A stretch of DNA of 64,000 bases from NCBI GenBank assembly GCA_021234155.1, contig JAJEKV010000058.1, positions 4,412,600-4,476,599 of the forward strand, read 5' to 3'. Position 1 is the first letter of the stretch, and each line of letters opens with the position of its first letter. A program made the translations under genes and the position numbers. Positions 35,317 through 47,640 of this stretch are shown here, one piece after another. Below the pieces are notes generated by a model, which was given only the letters and a program-made list of their open reading frames with translations, did not search any database and had not been told where the DNA came from. Source of the stretch: Isoetes taiwanensis. Its lineage: Eukaryota; Streptophyta; Lycopodiopsida; Isoetales; Isoetaceae.

Positions 35317-37092
35317 TGTGACGCTCCCAGAATCTATACGATGCTCCCATCGTACAAATAGGGGAATTCCCCTCCCATGGCGACTACATCACCATGGTAA
35401 GGCCCTCTGTCATACTCGGACCACTTGGGATGGCCAAGCGTCCGGGCGAGGAACACGGAGGTGTCATTCGTCCCACGTCCTCTATGAGAAATCCTATACA
35501 GCGGAAGCGTACGTACACATTAGCATACAACAATCATGCTAAAATAATATACCACCACGAAGGGTGGCCCATCCATCATCATCCATCAAAAGACAGTACA
35601 TACATAATAATATAAGCTAAACACCATGACAAGGCACTACCAAGGCTCAGAAGGGGCCAATTGACGGTCAGGGCCTCAAGATATCAACAGATGGAAGTAT
35701 AACATGGCGTTGGCTATCATAAGACAATGGCTAGGGTAGTCCACTCCATCCGCCCCTCCTGTGCACACTTTGCAGATAGGCTGAATCATGCTATCCGGAG
35801 ACGCAATTCCAAGGAATCACCCTATGGGACTACTCCGGATTACATCTCCCCGGTCCGATGAGGCAGGTCAGAGAGGCGTCTCCTCCCCGAGCATGATGGA
35901 TCCCTGGGTGTACTAAAGAACACGTGCCCCCTCAGTGACCCCCGCATCCGTACCCGACTTACTCCCCTAAATCTAAAGGCCGGCTCACCAGCCCGTTCGA
36001 GTCCACGACGTCCATATAGGCACGTCTCCTGCGACCCAGGGAGTGTCACACCCATACTCGGCCCACACACAGTGACCGGTAGCACATTATAAGAGTCATG
36101 TAGCCGCGCTAGGCAGGACCCCACCCCCGATTCACCATCATACTCGTTATTTGGTGCTGAACCACATCATAGCATCCTCAGCCAGGTTGGCTCTTGTGCA
36201 CAGGCCCCATATATTGGGTATTAAGGGGTCTAGCTAGAGACATCTCTACTGCTAAGAGACTTTTAGGTCTCTACCCTTCCTTAAATTTCCAATACACGGA
36301 GGGAGCAGAAAGAAAGAATATAAACAACATCTAAGTATCCAGAACAACATACGAAAGTGAATTTAATCATTCATCTATTCAAAGAAGTGTCAGCAGAAGT
36401 AGAAGCTATCTAAGGACTAACCAGTCTCTTAGCTGGAGCAAGGGGGGTTCACTCTGAAATCCCGTATGAACCATCTGAGTTATAAGAAATGGGTTATTTT
36501 TGGAGAGCTTTCGTACGAAAATATATGGAAAGGGGTGGTTTTTATCACATTTTGCAATATTTTAAGCCTGTACATTTTCTATATGGGTATTTTTCTAGTT
36601 CTTTTGGACCGTATACTATGGGTTTTCTTTCTACCCTAGTAACGCAGATGGCATATCCATATTGTATATAGGTGAATCCCCCGGGAGCTGGAGCCGTTGT
36701 CACGGAAGGCTTCCATAGCTTGAGGCTGTTGGCAAGTACTGGCAAAGGTGAGCTAAAGCTTGTAGCTGCTGCTCCTCCTCGCTCTCCAATTCGAATTTGG
36801 GCAGAAATGGGGGGTAGGACCCCTATTTCTCCAACCAAATTAGTAAGTCACCCTTGGCCAATCGATTTGGGATAGATGGCACCCCCTTATTGGTGGCATT
36901 TAATTAATTAACTCCAATTAGCATAATTAGGTTAATTATGCTAATAAAACTCATAGTTATCCATTGGTTTTATTAGCGTAGCTAATAAAATCCATTTTAG
37001 GTGAACCCCACTTGGGCCCCTAGGCCTAGTTACATGCTGGTGACGTGTCATGGTATGCATACATATACCGTATAAATACCTGGAACGTCACA
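35317..37092 (-). repeat. Element A 3' LTR (contains a MULE-like insertion)
   Basis: On the minus strand it starts TGTGACGTTCCAGG and ends GGGAGCGTCACA, so the ends are TGTGACG/CGTCACA inverted. A purine tract (AATGGGGGAAGAA on the minus strand) lies directly inside at 37093-37105. Plus-strand positions 35394 onward match 48824 onward. The LTR is about 1.52 kb without the 255 bp added by the insertion at 36440-36685. Confidence 0.75.
36440..36685. mobile_element. 246-bp Mutator-like MITE inside the element A LTR
   Basis: The other LTR copy reads straight through GGCTGGAGCCGTTG at 49892-49905. Here the sequence is split, with a 9-bp duplication AGCTGGAGC at 36431-36439 and 36686-36694. The insert has short inverted ends (GGGGGGTTCAC … GTGAATCCCCC). 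A 9-bp duplication and G-rich inverted ends fit Mutator-like elements. It arrived after element A. Confidence 0.85.
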
Positions 37093-37582
37093 TTCTTCCC
37101 CCATTGGATTAATGTTGTCCTCAGCATTAGAGTTAGTGGAGATTAAATATGAAAAAGATAACTCTCATTCATTAAAGGCAGCAAAAGGTTACATATCCAG
37201 GTGGTAGGACAAAAGTCCTTTAACAAACATAAGTAGTAACAGAATAACAACTCAAGAGTACACTCATAACATAAAATTTCAAAAACTCGAGTTGGCCTCC
37301 AAGGTGAGGCCCAGCTCTTCTGTAGTCTATCAGTATGCTCTACTGGCCTACAGAAATGAAGTACATTAGTGTTTACAAAATAAATTAAGTAGTGTGGTTG
37401 AAGGGACCACCCCCTTAAAATAATTAAAAAAATATGAATGCAAGGATCCTATCATGCCTAGGGCTTGCATGTCGCCTCGATATAAGGAATGGCCATATTC
37501 CCATTATAGCCGGAGACGTATGCGTCCTATCATGAATGCCTATATGCCCGGTTTCCCATCTAAGATGCATGTGACCCAACCG

Positions 37583-40500
37583 CTACAATGATCCCTGCCG
37601 GATCTCGCTCATATGACCCCTCGGACTAATAACACTATGCTTACCGTCAGGGTTGGAGATGATCGCATCTTGAATGGATCGGCCCTGGAATTCTTTCATA
37701 AAGTCCGGGTAAGTCTTATCCAAATCCGCTTTAAGAACCCATGTTGCGTCCTCTGTGGGTAAGTGTTTCCACTTAACCAAGTATTGCAAAATTTGAGTTC
37801 GAGGGGTTTGCTTATACGCGCGATCAAGGAGAGCTTCAGGCACAATCTCCAACTGATCTTCGTTCATCTCCAGAAGTGTTGGTGTGTCAAGAACCTCTTC
37901 TGGATCAGGATGATGCTTCTTGAGAAGACTTACATGGAAAACCTTATGAATCTTCAATTGTGCAGGCAGATCCAATCGATAGGCTTGAGAGCCTATCCTT
38001 TCGGTTATCTGAAAGGGGCCCGCCCATCTGGGTGCAAGCTTCTTACAATTGCCAATCTTAAGTTTGGCCTGCTTGACTTTAATCTTTAGCCAAACCAAAT
38101 CACCGACCTGAAATTCTCTCGGTGTTCGATGTCGATCGGCCAGACTCTTTTGTCGAGCTCTTGCAGCTAACAAATATGCTCTAACTTCTTCTACAAGCGC
38201 TTGCATATCCGTAAGCAACTGTTGAGAGACTTCCACCTTGGAATCCAGATTATGCCACGTGTCTGGAGTGAGGCATTGATAGCCGTAATTTATCATGAAG
38301 GAGACATCCTTGAGGACTCCTATCTAGTGCTGTTATAGGCAAAGTCTACCAAATGGATGTAGTTTGCCCATTGAGATTGCTTGTTCCAGACATAGTTATG
38401 TAGCATATCTTCTATTATGCGATTGGTACACTCTGTTTGACCATCTGTCTGCGGATGATAAGTTGTGCTCATGGCAAGCTTAGTTTGAATAGTGCTGAAG
38501 AAATCTTTCCAGAATGCACTAACAAACTTAGGATCCCGATCTGATATAATAGTACGGGACATCCCATGCAGACAAAATACCTCCTTGGTGAACAGCAAGG
38601 CTGTATCCAATGCAGTGTCCGTGGTGCGACATGGCAAAAAGTGTGCCATCTTAGAGAGTTTGTCGACCACCACCATTAAGGCATCAAACCCTCTCAAGGT
38701 GCGCGGAAGTCCCACGATAAAATCCATGGTAATAACTTCCCATTTTACATTGGGGATATCGAGGGGTTGTAGTTCCCCTGGAATACGTAGCTGTTCAGCC
38801 TTTGTTTTGCTGACAGATCTGGCATTGCTTAATGTACCTGGCAATCTGCTTTTTCATTCCTGGTCAGAAATAGCTGGAGCGGATTTTGAAATATGTCTTC
38901 ATAAATCCTGCATGTCCTGCTATATGACTGTTATATGTATCATGAAGAATGAGCTTGCGAACTCCTGATGTCTCGGGCACACATAAGTTATCCGTATAAT
39001 AAAGGAGTTCATCCTCCTTTCCTTGTCCATCCTTGCTTTCTTGGAAACACTTTGCCATATCTCCTGGAATTCTGGGTCTATGGGAAGGGCCTGCTGTATC
39101 TGCTTCCCAAACTCACTAGAGAGTGTGGATATAGCATTGCAATGCGTGCGAGTGACGAATGGATGTCTGGAGAGCGCGTCAGCAACAACATTATGCTTGC
39201 CCAGCTTATAGATGACCTCAGAATCATATTCCTCAAGAAATTCCATCCATCGTCTTTGTCTCAAGTTGAGGTGAGGTTGCATGAAGATGTACTGGAGGCT
39301 TTGGTGATCAGTATCTAACTGGAATCATCTTCCACGCAGATAGTGCCTCCAAATGCGCAAGGCACGCACAACCGCGAGCAACTCTTGATCATGCGTGGGG
39401 TATCGCTGTTCTGCATCATTCATCTTTCTAGAATCATAGGCGATAACCTGACCTTCTTGTATTAAGACTCCACTGATAGCTATTTTACTGGCATCTGTGG
39501 CAACCCACTTATCCTTTTGAGGATTTGGCAAGGTGAGAACTGGAGTTGTGGTCAAAGCATCCTTCAATGATTGAAATCTGGCATGAACCTTGTCTTTCCA
39601 ATGTGCCATTCAATCCCTAACCTTTTCATGCTTGATCAGGTCCGTTAAAGGTACGGCGAGCTTGGCAAAGTCTTTGACAAACTTACGGTAGTAACCGGCC
39701 AAGCCTAGAAAACTGCGGACCTCAGACACATTGTTTGGAATTGGCCAGTCCTTTACTGCTTCAATCTTAGCTGGATCTGTGGCTATTCCTTCTGCAGATA
39801 CAATATCTCCCAGGTAATCCAGTTGGAGAACTTGGCATATAGTTGGTGGCGCCTCAATTTCTGTAAGGCTAACCAGAGATGCCGTTCATGGTCCTCTAAG
39901 GTCTTACTGTATATGAGGATATCATCGAAGAATACTATGACAAAATTATCAAGGTATTCACGGAAGACATCATTCATGAGCCTCATGAAAGTGGCCGGAG
40001 CATTAGTCAGGCCAAATGGCATCACAGTGAACTCATAATGCCCATAGCGCATCTGGAAAGCGGACTTATGAATGTCATCCTCCTTAATCCTTATCCTGAT
40101 ATCCCGACCGAAGGTCAATCTTTGTAAAGTACCTAGCCCCTTGCAACTGATCTATTAGATTGTCGGCCCTCGACAAAGCATACCGATTCTTAATAGTATG
40201 CTTGTTCAGTTGGCGGTAATTGATGCACATTCTCAAGGTGCCATCCTTTTTCTTGACGAAGAGTATCGGGGCACCGAAAGGTGAGACATAGGGTCATATG
40301 AAGCCTAATTTGAGGGCTCTTGCAACTGCTTCTTAAGCTCTGTTAATTCAGAAATACTCATTCGATATGGGGCCTTACATATTCAGGAATATGGTTCCAA
40401 GGTAATTTCACATTCCACTCCTCTAAAAGGTGGCAAGCGATGAATCTCTTCGGGAAATAGGTCATGGTATTCCTGAAGAACCACGGCTATTGCCGGAGGC

Positions 40501-42236
40501 AAGATATCAAGAACTTCATCCTGCTTGGACTTGGCTTCCACTGAAGCAAGTCAAATCATGCCAATGATCTGAGATTTCTTGAGAGCCCTATGCAACTGGC
40601 GTAATGAAATACATTGCATAATGGGAATAACCAGCTTAGACTGCTATGGTCACTCGGGCTCCATTGGCTGCATTAAAGGTAACTTCCTGCTTCTCACAGT
40701 CAATGTTGGCCTTGGCAGCAGCCAGGAATTCCATTCCCACAATGAGATCATAGCAGCCAATATCCATTATCTCCGCTCCTAGAGCAACAGGTGCTCCTTG
40801 CAGCTGAATATTCAAATTGATGCGTCGACCCCGTGTGTGGCGTATAGCCCCACTAGCCAACATAACTGGACGTGGCTTAGACTTCATGGGAGTGAACTGT
40901 AAGGCCTCTGCCATTCTAGGAGATGCAAAATTATGCGTGCTGCCAGTGTCCATGAGGATCATAAAAGGCTTACAATCTACTTGGCCAACCGTGGAAATAA
41001 CAGAAGGCTGATGGTTGGCTTGACTCGTTTCAATGGCAGCATAGCTATAAGATTCACCTGTTATATAGTCAGGCGCGCCATCGTCAACAGTATCGTCCGG
41101 ATGGTTTGGGTCCCCTGCGCCTTCCCAATCCATGTCAGCGAGGGCGGCCTGCACCGTTTGTGTAATATAGGGACATTCTTACATGCAGTGTCCCGGGCGG
41201 AAACACCGATAGCAAGCCTTGTCCCTGCGTAACTGTTCACGGGCCTCCTTAGGAATGGCTTGAAGGATATCTTTGAAGGCTCCCGCAATGTTGGTAGACT
41301 TATCTGGTACAGTAAAGGAAACTTTCTTCTCGGACTTCTGATATCTGGTAGAGGCGGGAGGCCCCCGACTAGGTGAGCGCCCCCTGAAAGGCGTATACCC
41401 CTTGTTCTGACTGAAAGAAGAGGGTCGCGATGGCTGATACTTGGGAGTATCCTCTTCTAGGCTAAGGGCTTTAGCCTTTGCTTCTGCAACTGTTTTGGGG
41501 TCTATTGCTCAAACCATTTTCCTCAAAGTAGGGGATAAGCCCTCTATGTACCCTTCAACTACCCTGCGCTCATTTATCCCAGGGACATATAAGCGTAACC
41601 TCATAAACTCATCCGTATATGACTGGATGGTCATGTTCTTCTGTTCTAGGCGATAAAAGGTTTGTATCTATTGACAACGGTGAGCCCTGGGCACATAATG
41701 AGATTTGAAAGCTTTAGCAAAAACCTTATAGCGGCACCTTCCTCTCGTCAGCCCGTGGGAGCGGGCCTATCCCTTCCACCATATACGAGCAGACCCTGAG
41801 AGATTTGTGGTGGCAACTTTCCCGATATCCTTCTCGGTCATTCCATACGACTTACCGAACTCCTGCATCTCATCCAGCCAAGATTCCGCATCAACCCCGA
41901 ACTTGGTTTTTCCTGAGAACTGTGCCAACTTACGGTTCTTCCAAATACTAGTAATGGCAGAGTCCACTGTTTTCTGGTAATCCTTCTTTCTGGCTTTTGC
42001 ATGGTCAGCCTCGTCCTCCAAAGAGTCAGATGAGTCAGATGGCTCAGAGGTGGCATCCGAGGATGAACCACTATGAGTCCTCTTAGGTCAAGAGGCAGTA
42101 GCTGGCACAGGTGCGGGTGTGGGCGTCGGCGCTGCTGATTCAGTGGAGTAGGAATCTCAGGCCCGTACTCGTGTGGTATCTGGGGTGGATTGATTTGCAA
42201 TACATAGGCCTGGAGCTCAGTAAGCTGGCGCTTCAT
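37583..42236 (-). mobile_element. Element A gag-pol region with chromodomain
   Basis: Minus-strand parts in order: gag (about 42.24-41.3 kb, with FSGKTKFGVDAESWLDEMQE); protease (about 41.06-40.64 kb, MILMDTGSTHNFASPRMAEA); reverse transcriptase (about 40.3-39.78 kb, [19 protein letters not shown]); RNase H (39.6-38.95 kb, WRHYLRGR and NVVADALSRHP); integrase (38.9-38.0 kb, IISDRDPKFVSAFWKDFF, STTYHPQTDGQTECTNR); and a chromodomain-type tail (37.9-37.65 kb, LQYLVKWKHLPTEDATWVLK). The protein sequence is close to that of element B. Broken in roughly eight or more places. Confidence 0.85.
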
Positions 42237-42533
42237 GATGATGAGCTTCTGTTCGGGGGTAAGACGGCCCAGTTAGAGGGGTGTTGCCCACGGAGGGGGA
42301 CGTGCACCGTCTAAGATACAACAAATTCGAGATAAGCAATTATTCCAAATAATTATGACAAGAACTTTGCGGAAACAAATTTTGCGAACAAAAAAGACTT
42401 GTTATTAAGATATATACACAATTACAAAAAGGGCATCCTGCCAGAACACGCAACAAACTGAAATTAAATTTATACAAGAGGGATTTAAGACAAGACTAGT
42501 TTAGGGCTGAGTAAGGGGATAAAGGATGGAGTA

Positions 42534-42860
42534 TCAAATGCTCTCCCTTACTGCATGGACCATCTTATACTTAGCCCACGCTTGGATGATCACATCCTGA
42601 AACTCGAAGGTTGGGCTGATAGTTAAAAGGCTAAAAAGGTCACGGAGCGCGTAGTACAGCTCCCAAAGATGGTCGACGGCATCCTCTAAGGCTTCCTGTT
42701 TAGTGCAGTCCCAGTACGACCAACTCCGGCGGAGCATAAGTTTTAGGTGCTCGTAGTCATGGTCGCAAAGGATTGTAACAATCTGGAAGCCCTTGGTTGG
42801 GTCATATGGCTCTTCTTCTCCTGTAAGAAGCCAAGAATAGATATACAATATGTGAGTCAT
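42534..42860 (-). other. Small open frame between gag and the extra genes of element A
   Basis: A 108-codon frame on the minus strand (KGFQIVTILCDHDYEHLKLM, then EALEDAVDHLWELYYALRDL). It holds the same place before gag as the short frame 55629-55850 of element B, but clear sequence kinship is not visible to me. No known domain. Confidence 0.35.
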
Positions 42861-42899
42861 TCCTTATACTTCAAACTCTTGAAAAAGAGAGACAAGTAA

Positions 42900-45226
42900 T
42901 GTAGGAAAAACAAACAATTTTTTTTTTCCTAATTGATCTTATGGTCTTATTAATGAATTAATTGCTACACTGCATAGGAGTTAGCATACTGTGGTAAAAC
43001 AGGTCACACATAGATTGGAACTTTGTGGGCTCTAAATTAACATGTATTGATGAAAATCTATGGATATGTGGTTGTTTGTTCACTGTTCACATGTTGATTT
43101 ATTGGGCTTAGGGCTAGCATGGTTATTTACCTTGACAAGAAAAATATTCACTCATATGAAACCATTGGGTGATAGTGTATAGTGTAAAAGAATATATGTT
43201 TTAGTAGCATTTAGTTTATTTCCAAATTAGGGCGGACGTATACTATGATCTCAAGACCAGTCCGCTAGGTCAAGAACGCCACTAAGATACTCTGGCTGAA
43301 TGATAAAGTGATACGGCTGGTGGTTGGTGGAAATTTGACGGTTCACTTAAGCTATGGCTTTTAAAACCTGACACAAGGATGGAGACATCTGCATGTAAGT
43401 TCTTACATTATCTACAATTCTCTGTCCTCATATGGATATAGTTGCACAATAGGTGTGACAGAGTGATAGGCTGCATCATAGGGGTCAATGGCTTAAACGT
43501 GCCAAGGATTTTCTGCAAATCTCACATGTATTTCGGGTTTAATTCACACCAAATACAAAAAGGAGGATATCTGGATGAATTTGATTCGGATGGCTACCCA
43601 TATAGTTCAGATAACGAATCCTTGCTAGAAGAAGAATGGCTCAATGCTGAGTTTCTGGCTTGTTTAGATTGTGTTGACGATCACAATATGGATGCTGATA
43701 AGCAGGGTGGGGTTAAGCGCCCAGGGCAAAATGTTGATGAACCTGGGTCTTACAAATATGGTGGCAGTAATAGATACAACAGAAATATAAACCGACAGGA
43801 AGATTCAAGCTATAAGAATGTAGTTCCTGATACACAAGATGAAGACATTGAGTATGACATGGATGAAAATCAGGTTTGACCGAGATTTTTCATGCTTCTC
43901 CATTAGCTTTATGAATTTTCGGCGTTTCTTTTATTTTTTAGCACTGGCAGAGGTGAAATATACACTAGTTCTATCATACTATTGATCAAAGATAATACTG
44001 CTGTTAATGATTCCCTACTGTGGTATATTTACATGCTTAAACTATGTTCCTTTATTTCTGATTATCATTCTTACCAGTACCACTTGGGGCAAAAAGGTTA
44101 CAAAAGGTGATCAGCGATAAGCTGAGAAACCTTATGTACCTTTTGGCCCTTCACTCATTACCATTATCATGCTAATGTTGTGTTGTTTGGCTGCACGTAC
44201 CGGTTTCTCCTCCTTTTGTTCTCTATTTTGAATCTTCATTCTTGATCAGACCTTGAACTTGAAAGCTACTTGGACATTACATCGATGATCCTAAAATGTA
44301 GTGATGCTACTTTGCAAGGGGAGTGATATCTACTTATCTTTTCTGCTAATTCTGCAACTTGGAGAGTTTTAAATACATTGGGTTCTCTGGAGTTGGTTGA
44401 TTATCTAAACCTATATGCTTTTGTGCTAAGATACCCCTTTTTTTAAAATATGGTTCATTCCTGCATAAGCTGTCTGATACTATGTTCTGAAAAACAGTTA
44501 TTATAACAGTGGTATAATTATGATGATGATCATACATAGTTTTGAATTCGGATATATACATAACAAAGTAATTTAATGCTGTCTATTCTATGATACAATG
44601 AGATATGACTATATATAATCTTTAAGTTTAGGTGGCTTCTTTCTACATAAAATGGGCTGGATAGCAAAGGCATGATACTGTTGTCAGTTCTGTTAGTCTG
44701 TGTACAATAATCTCATTGCATACATAGGGTTACATCACACATGGCATTAATGCAATGGGAGCATGGAATCAAAAGATATAAAATGAAACGAATAGTCACT
44801 TATGTTTCTAATTGAGACTTATGACATCTATAACGATTTTTCTGAAACAGTCCCTTTAAAAAATGGTTAAAATAATCTTTAACACACTGGTTGGTCATAA
44901 GCAAGTGTATACGGGATATCTTGCTTGGGCATATTCTAGGCTATGCTGATTTATGAAGGACTATAGATGTAACCTTGTATTCAATGCTTTAAATATAAGT
45001 TCTGGCTGCTATTGACAAAGGACTTGGTTTTAAAGGTTCACAACTAGGATTTAATGGTTTTGGCTAAAATATCTGAGTTTCTGAATGTTTGTGCCATCAG
45101 GGATCATGATCCTAGTAGGGGCAGATAATACTACAACAGGGATTGACCTGTATAGATGTCATGCTAGTAAAGTGATGTTTAGACTAGTGTGGACTGGATT
45201 TTTTTTTTTTTTTTTTTTTTTTTTTG
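42900..45226. mobile_element. 2.3-kb AT-rich segment inserted in element A (origin unknown)
   Basis: It is bounded by a T-run near 42910-42921 on the left and a run of about 29 Ts at 45198-45226 on the right. Its composition is AT-rich, unlike the GC-rich retroelement genes on both sides. Element B has no counterpart. It contains one plus-strand frame with host-like character (43442-43876). Element type and target duplication were not resolved. Confidence 0.45.
43442..43879 (+). other. Unknown acidic open frame inside the inserted segment
   Basis: A frame of 145 codons without an ATG at its start. It has an acidic, Asp/Asn/Tyr-rich composition (YLDEFDSDGYPYSSDNESLL, DTQDEDIEYDMDENQ). A good donor-like GTAAGT lies upstream at about 43394 and a weaker GTTTGA at its end (43875), so it may be an exon of a captured host gene fragment. 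I do not recognise the protein. Confidence 0.3.
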
Positions 45227-45318
45227 TTGTATTAGAAAGAGCATAAAAAAATGTCGATGCAATAATACATATATTTGAGTGGCCAAAGGCCGTACTCTAT
45301 AATGCCTCTTATGTATAT

Positions 45319-45591
45319 CTAGGAGCTAGGCCCCGCATCTTGATCCATCGGTGTAGGAGGGGATGGTGGTGGCCGATGGCGTAGCAGGATAACCCCTGGA
45401 TCAGCAGTGGTGGCTGCAAGGGAAGCAACCTCTGGTGGATAGGCAGTAGCCAAAGGGGCTGCCGTAAGGAGCTTCATGCTCATCCACGGTGCTATGTCCT
45501 GGCCCAAGGCAGTAAGGGCGAAGTCCCAGCGCACTAGCACATAAGTGAAGAAGCGATATGGGAGCTTCTTGTGACCCGCCAAGGTGGACAA
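45319..45591 (-). other. Element A extra gene 4 (unknown)
   Basis: A 90-codon minus-strand frame with YRFFTYVLVRWDFALTALGQ and a proline-rich end (RPPPSPPTPMDQD). It follows extra gene 3 in the same direction. Element B has a frame in the corresponding place (55629-55850, ALDLFDFAIPHRRQ) with only faint resemblance. No known domain. Confidence 0.35.
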
Positions 45592-45633
45592 GGCACAGAG
45601 GCTCCACCACGATGCTTCAGCTTCTGCCAGGTC

Positions 45634-46140
45634 TCATGCTACAAAAAGGACCTGCCCTTGCCGAAAAACCGATAAGAAGAAGCGTGTGAGGTGATTCCCC
45701 AATGGTTTGCCCTGCGGTGTGACCGAAGTAGCCACTTCCTTATCGAGGTCCATGGTGATCTCTTCCTCCTTGACCTCCTGTTTTTCCTCCTTAAGATGAC
45801 TGGGGTTATGATAGAGATCTTTCCCGTCTTCATCTGACTCGGAAGGAATGTCGACCATATTAATATTTGGGACGTGAGGTCCCATGGCCGTAAAGGCTTC
45901 CTGAGGAGGCTGAGATGGAGGATCCTGTAGTACAAGATCTCTTAGCCAAAGAATAGTGTCGGCCGGCTCGATAGTTTCTTGATGAAACTGGAGCGGCTGT
46001 TGTACCTTTGGAGGAAGCTCTACTGGTGTAAAGTCAATAAAATCATCCATGCAATATTCGGCGAGCTCATAGAGCACCTGTGCTTTATCTCGGCCCTTCA
46101 AACTGGCCACTACATGGTATGTCCAGAGAATATCCTCCAA
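45634..46140 (-). other. Element A extra gene 3 (unknown)
   Basis: A 168-codon minus-strand frame. It includes LAEYCMDDFIDFTPVELPPK and ADTILWLRDLVLQDPP, then an acidic Glu/Lys-rich stretch. A region of element B near 55075-55200 has the same spacing of MDDFI, a proline segment and an IRxxW block, suggesting a common gene. Function unknown. Confidence 0.4.
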
Positions 46141-46152
46141 TAGGAGGAACTC

Positions 46153-46660
46153 CTAACCTTGATGATAGATAACCGGAAGGGCATCCAATCCGGTCAACTG
46201 TGCCTCCTGATCTCGGTGTGGCGGCATCTGTTCTGCCAACTGCTTCCATCGGACGAAGTCATCCATCCTGATATACTCGTCTTCTTCATCATCTGAGGAC
46301 TCAGGTACTTTGCCCTTCTCCGCCGACAGAATGGCCAGTGCAAAGGCCACTTCAAGGTATTCTTGGCCTTCATGTGTGACGATTGGTGGATTGCGGCCCC
46401 ATCGAAGTTTGCCCTTGAGCACTCGTATGCATGGGTGTCTCCTCCCAGCATTTCCCTCACTACAGCTCGCTCTATGTAGAGTTGTGGCAGATCTCCCAAA
46501 GGAATGCAAAGAGAGAGCATCTCTTGAGTATAGAACTCAAGGAAGCCAGCATAGTCAGGATGACTCTGCATGTTGGCTACGAGGTCTATCCTCTGGAGTA
46601 AAAACGGCTGTAAAAGATCAAAGGGACCATTGGAGCAGGGTTGGGGTTGTCATGGGCGCT
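46153..46660 (-). pseudogene. Element A extra gene 2 (unknown, shared with element B), broken
   Basis: The minus-strand sequence has YAGFLEFYTQEML, AVVREMLGGD, PPIVTHEGQEYLEVAFALAI and an acidic segment SSDDEEDEY. The same order (VLAEFQARV, LQAALGDV, MVLTANRTKYFSYTAALAIF, acidic tail) occurs in element B at 54327-54884, right after its histone-like gene. Homology is inferred from order and pattern. Upstream, near 46749-46775, TGACGTCA and an AT-rich box may serve as its promoter. Function unknown. Confidence 0.4.
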
Positions 46661-46939
46661 GCTGATGCGTGGAGGAGGAGGACAAAAGAAGAGATAAGGA
46701 ATAGCAAATGTAACCCTAAAAACGTTTAAGTAGTTTTTTACTTTTATGTTGACGTCAGCATCACTATTTAAATAATTATTGAAATTATTTATTTCTTACT
46801 ATTATTTGTTTTGAAACAGAGTTTTAGTAAACAAAATCCGATTACATTCATATCTACACAAAATTGACACAAAAAGATGCTTGATGTACAAGCTAGTTGT
46901 GGTCTCCCCGAATTCTTCGGGCGAGAGCCAAAATTTTGG

Positions 46940-47542
46940 TCATAATAGTGACCCTCTTCGCATGGCATAAAGATTCGCATCCCCAAAAAGGGCTATGAGG
47001 TAAGCCTCAGCAACCTCCTGCAGTGCTAGAATAGCAAAAGTTTGGAAGCGCAAGTCGGTCTTAAATTCTTGGGCTATTTCTCGGACCAACCGCTGGAAAG
47101 ACAGCTTCCGTAATAGCAACTCCGTGGTCTTTTGGTACTTACGGATCTCTCGTAAGGCCACAGTACCCAGTCTAAATCGATGAGGTTTCCTCAAGGTAGT
47201 TGCCCTCTGAGTCGGTGCAGGCTTCTTGGGCAAAGTCTTGCCCCCAGAGACTGGGTGGGGCCGTGCGGCATCCACTTGTTCCTGCCAGCGGCTCGAGCTC
47301 GTGTGCTTCCCAATGCTCCCGACAACCTTGAGCTTCTCCTTATATTGGCTTCCCGACTTGTGGGCGGTGGACTTCTGCCCTCTCTTAATGGCAGGCTTCT
47401 CTGTCTGGTCAGGACCGCGCTGGTCCTCCTGTTCTGTGATGGCCTGCTGCTGCTGCTCTTGGGTCTGCTTGGCAAGCTCCTCCTCTCGCCGCTGCTGCTC
47501 AGCCCTCTCGGCCTCTTCCGGAGCAGCACGGGCGGCTGCCAT
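46940..47542 (-). pseudogene. Histone H3-like gene of element A (histone-fold part), broken
   Basis: The main minus-strand frame is 200 codons. Residues about 1-122 are a basic/glutamine-rich tail (QEQQQQ, KPHRFRL at the end). Residues about 123-193 are unmistakable histone H3: the alphaN helix [13 protein letters not shown], alpha1 [12 protein letters not shown], loop 1 KTDLRFQ, and alpha2 [15 protein letters not shown]. By eye this stretch is roughly three-quarters identical to canonical plant H3 and lacks CENH3 hallmarks. It is on the same strand as the element's gag-pol and lies between the 5' LTR and gag. The tail is much longer than in a normal H3. The copy is broken. A chance host histone gene is unlikely, because element B has a related gene at the same place. 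Confidence 0.8.
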
Positions 47543-47640
47543 GCTCTCCTCTGCTTCGACAAAACGCCGGGCCGCAATCCTCTAGATCAGTTCTGCCTGG
47601 TATCTTTCCGGCCGGGCTTGCACGTCCAACTGAATTACTA

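Noticed and set aside
45198-45226. Poly(A) tail showing that the element A gene set was retroposed as an mRNA
   Set aside because: The T-run does sit at the 3' side of the set, but element B has the same genes within an LTR element, and the run also borders the inserted AT-rich segment.
46940-47542. Ordinary host histone H3 gene that merely lies near a retroelement
   Set aside because: It shares strand with gag-pol, lies between LTR and gag, has an overlong tail, and element B has a related gene at the same place.
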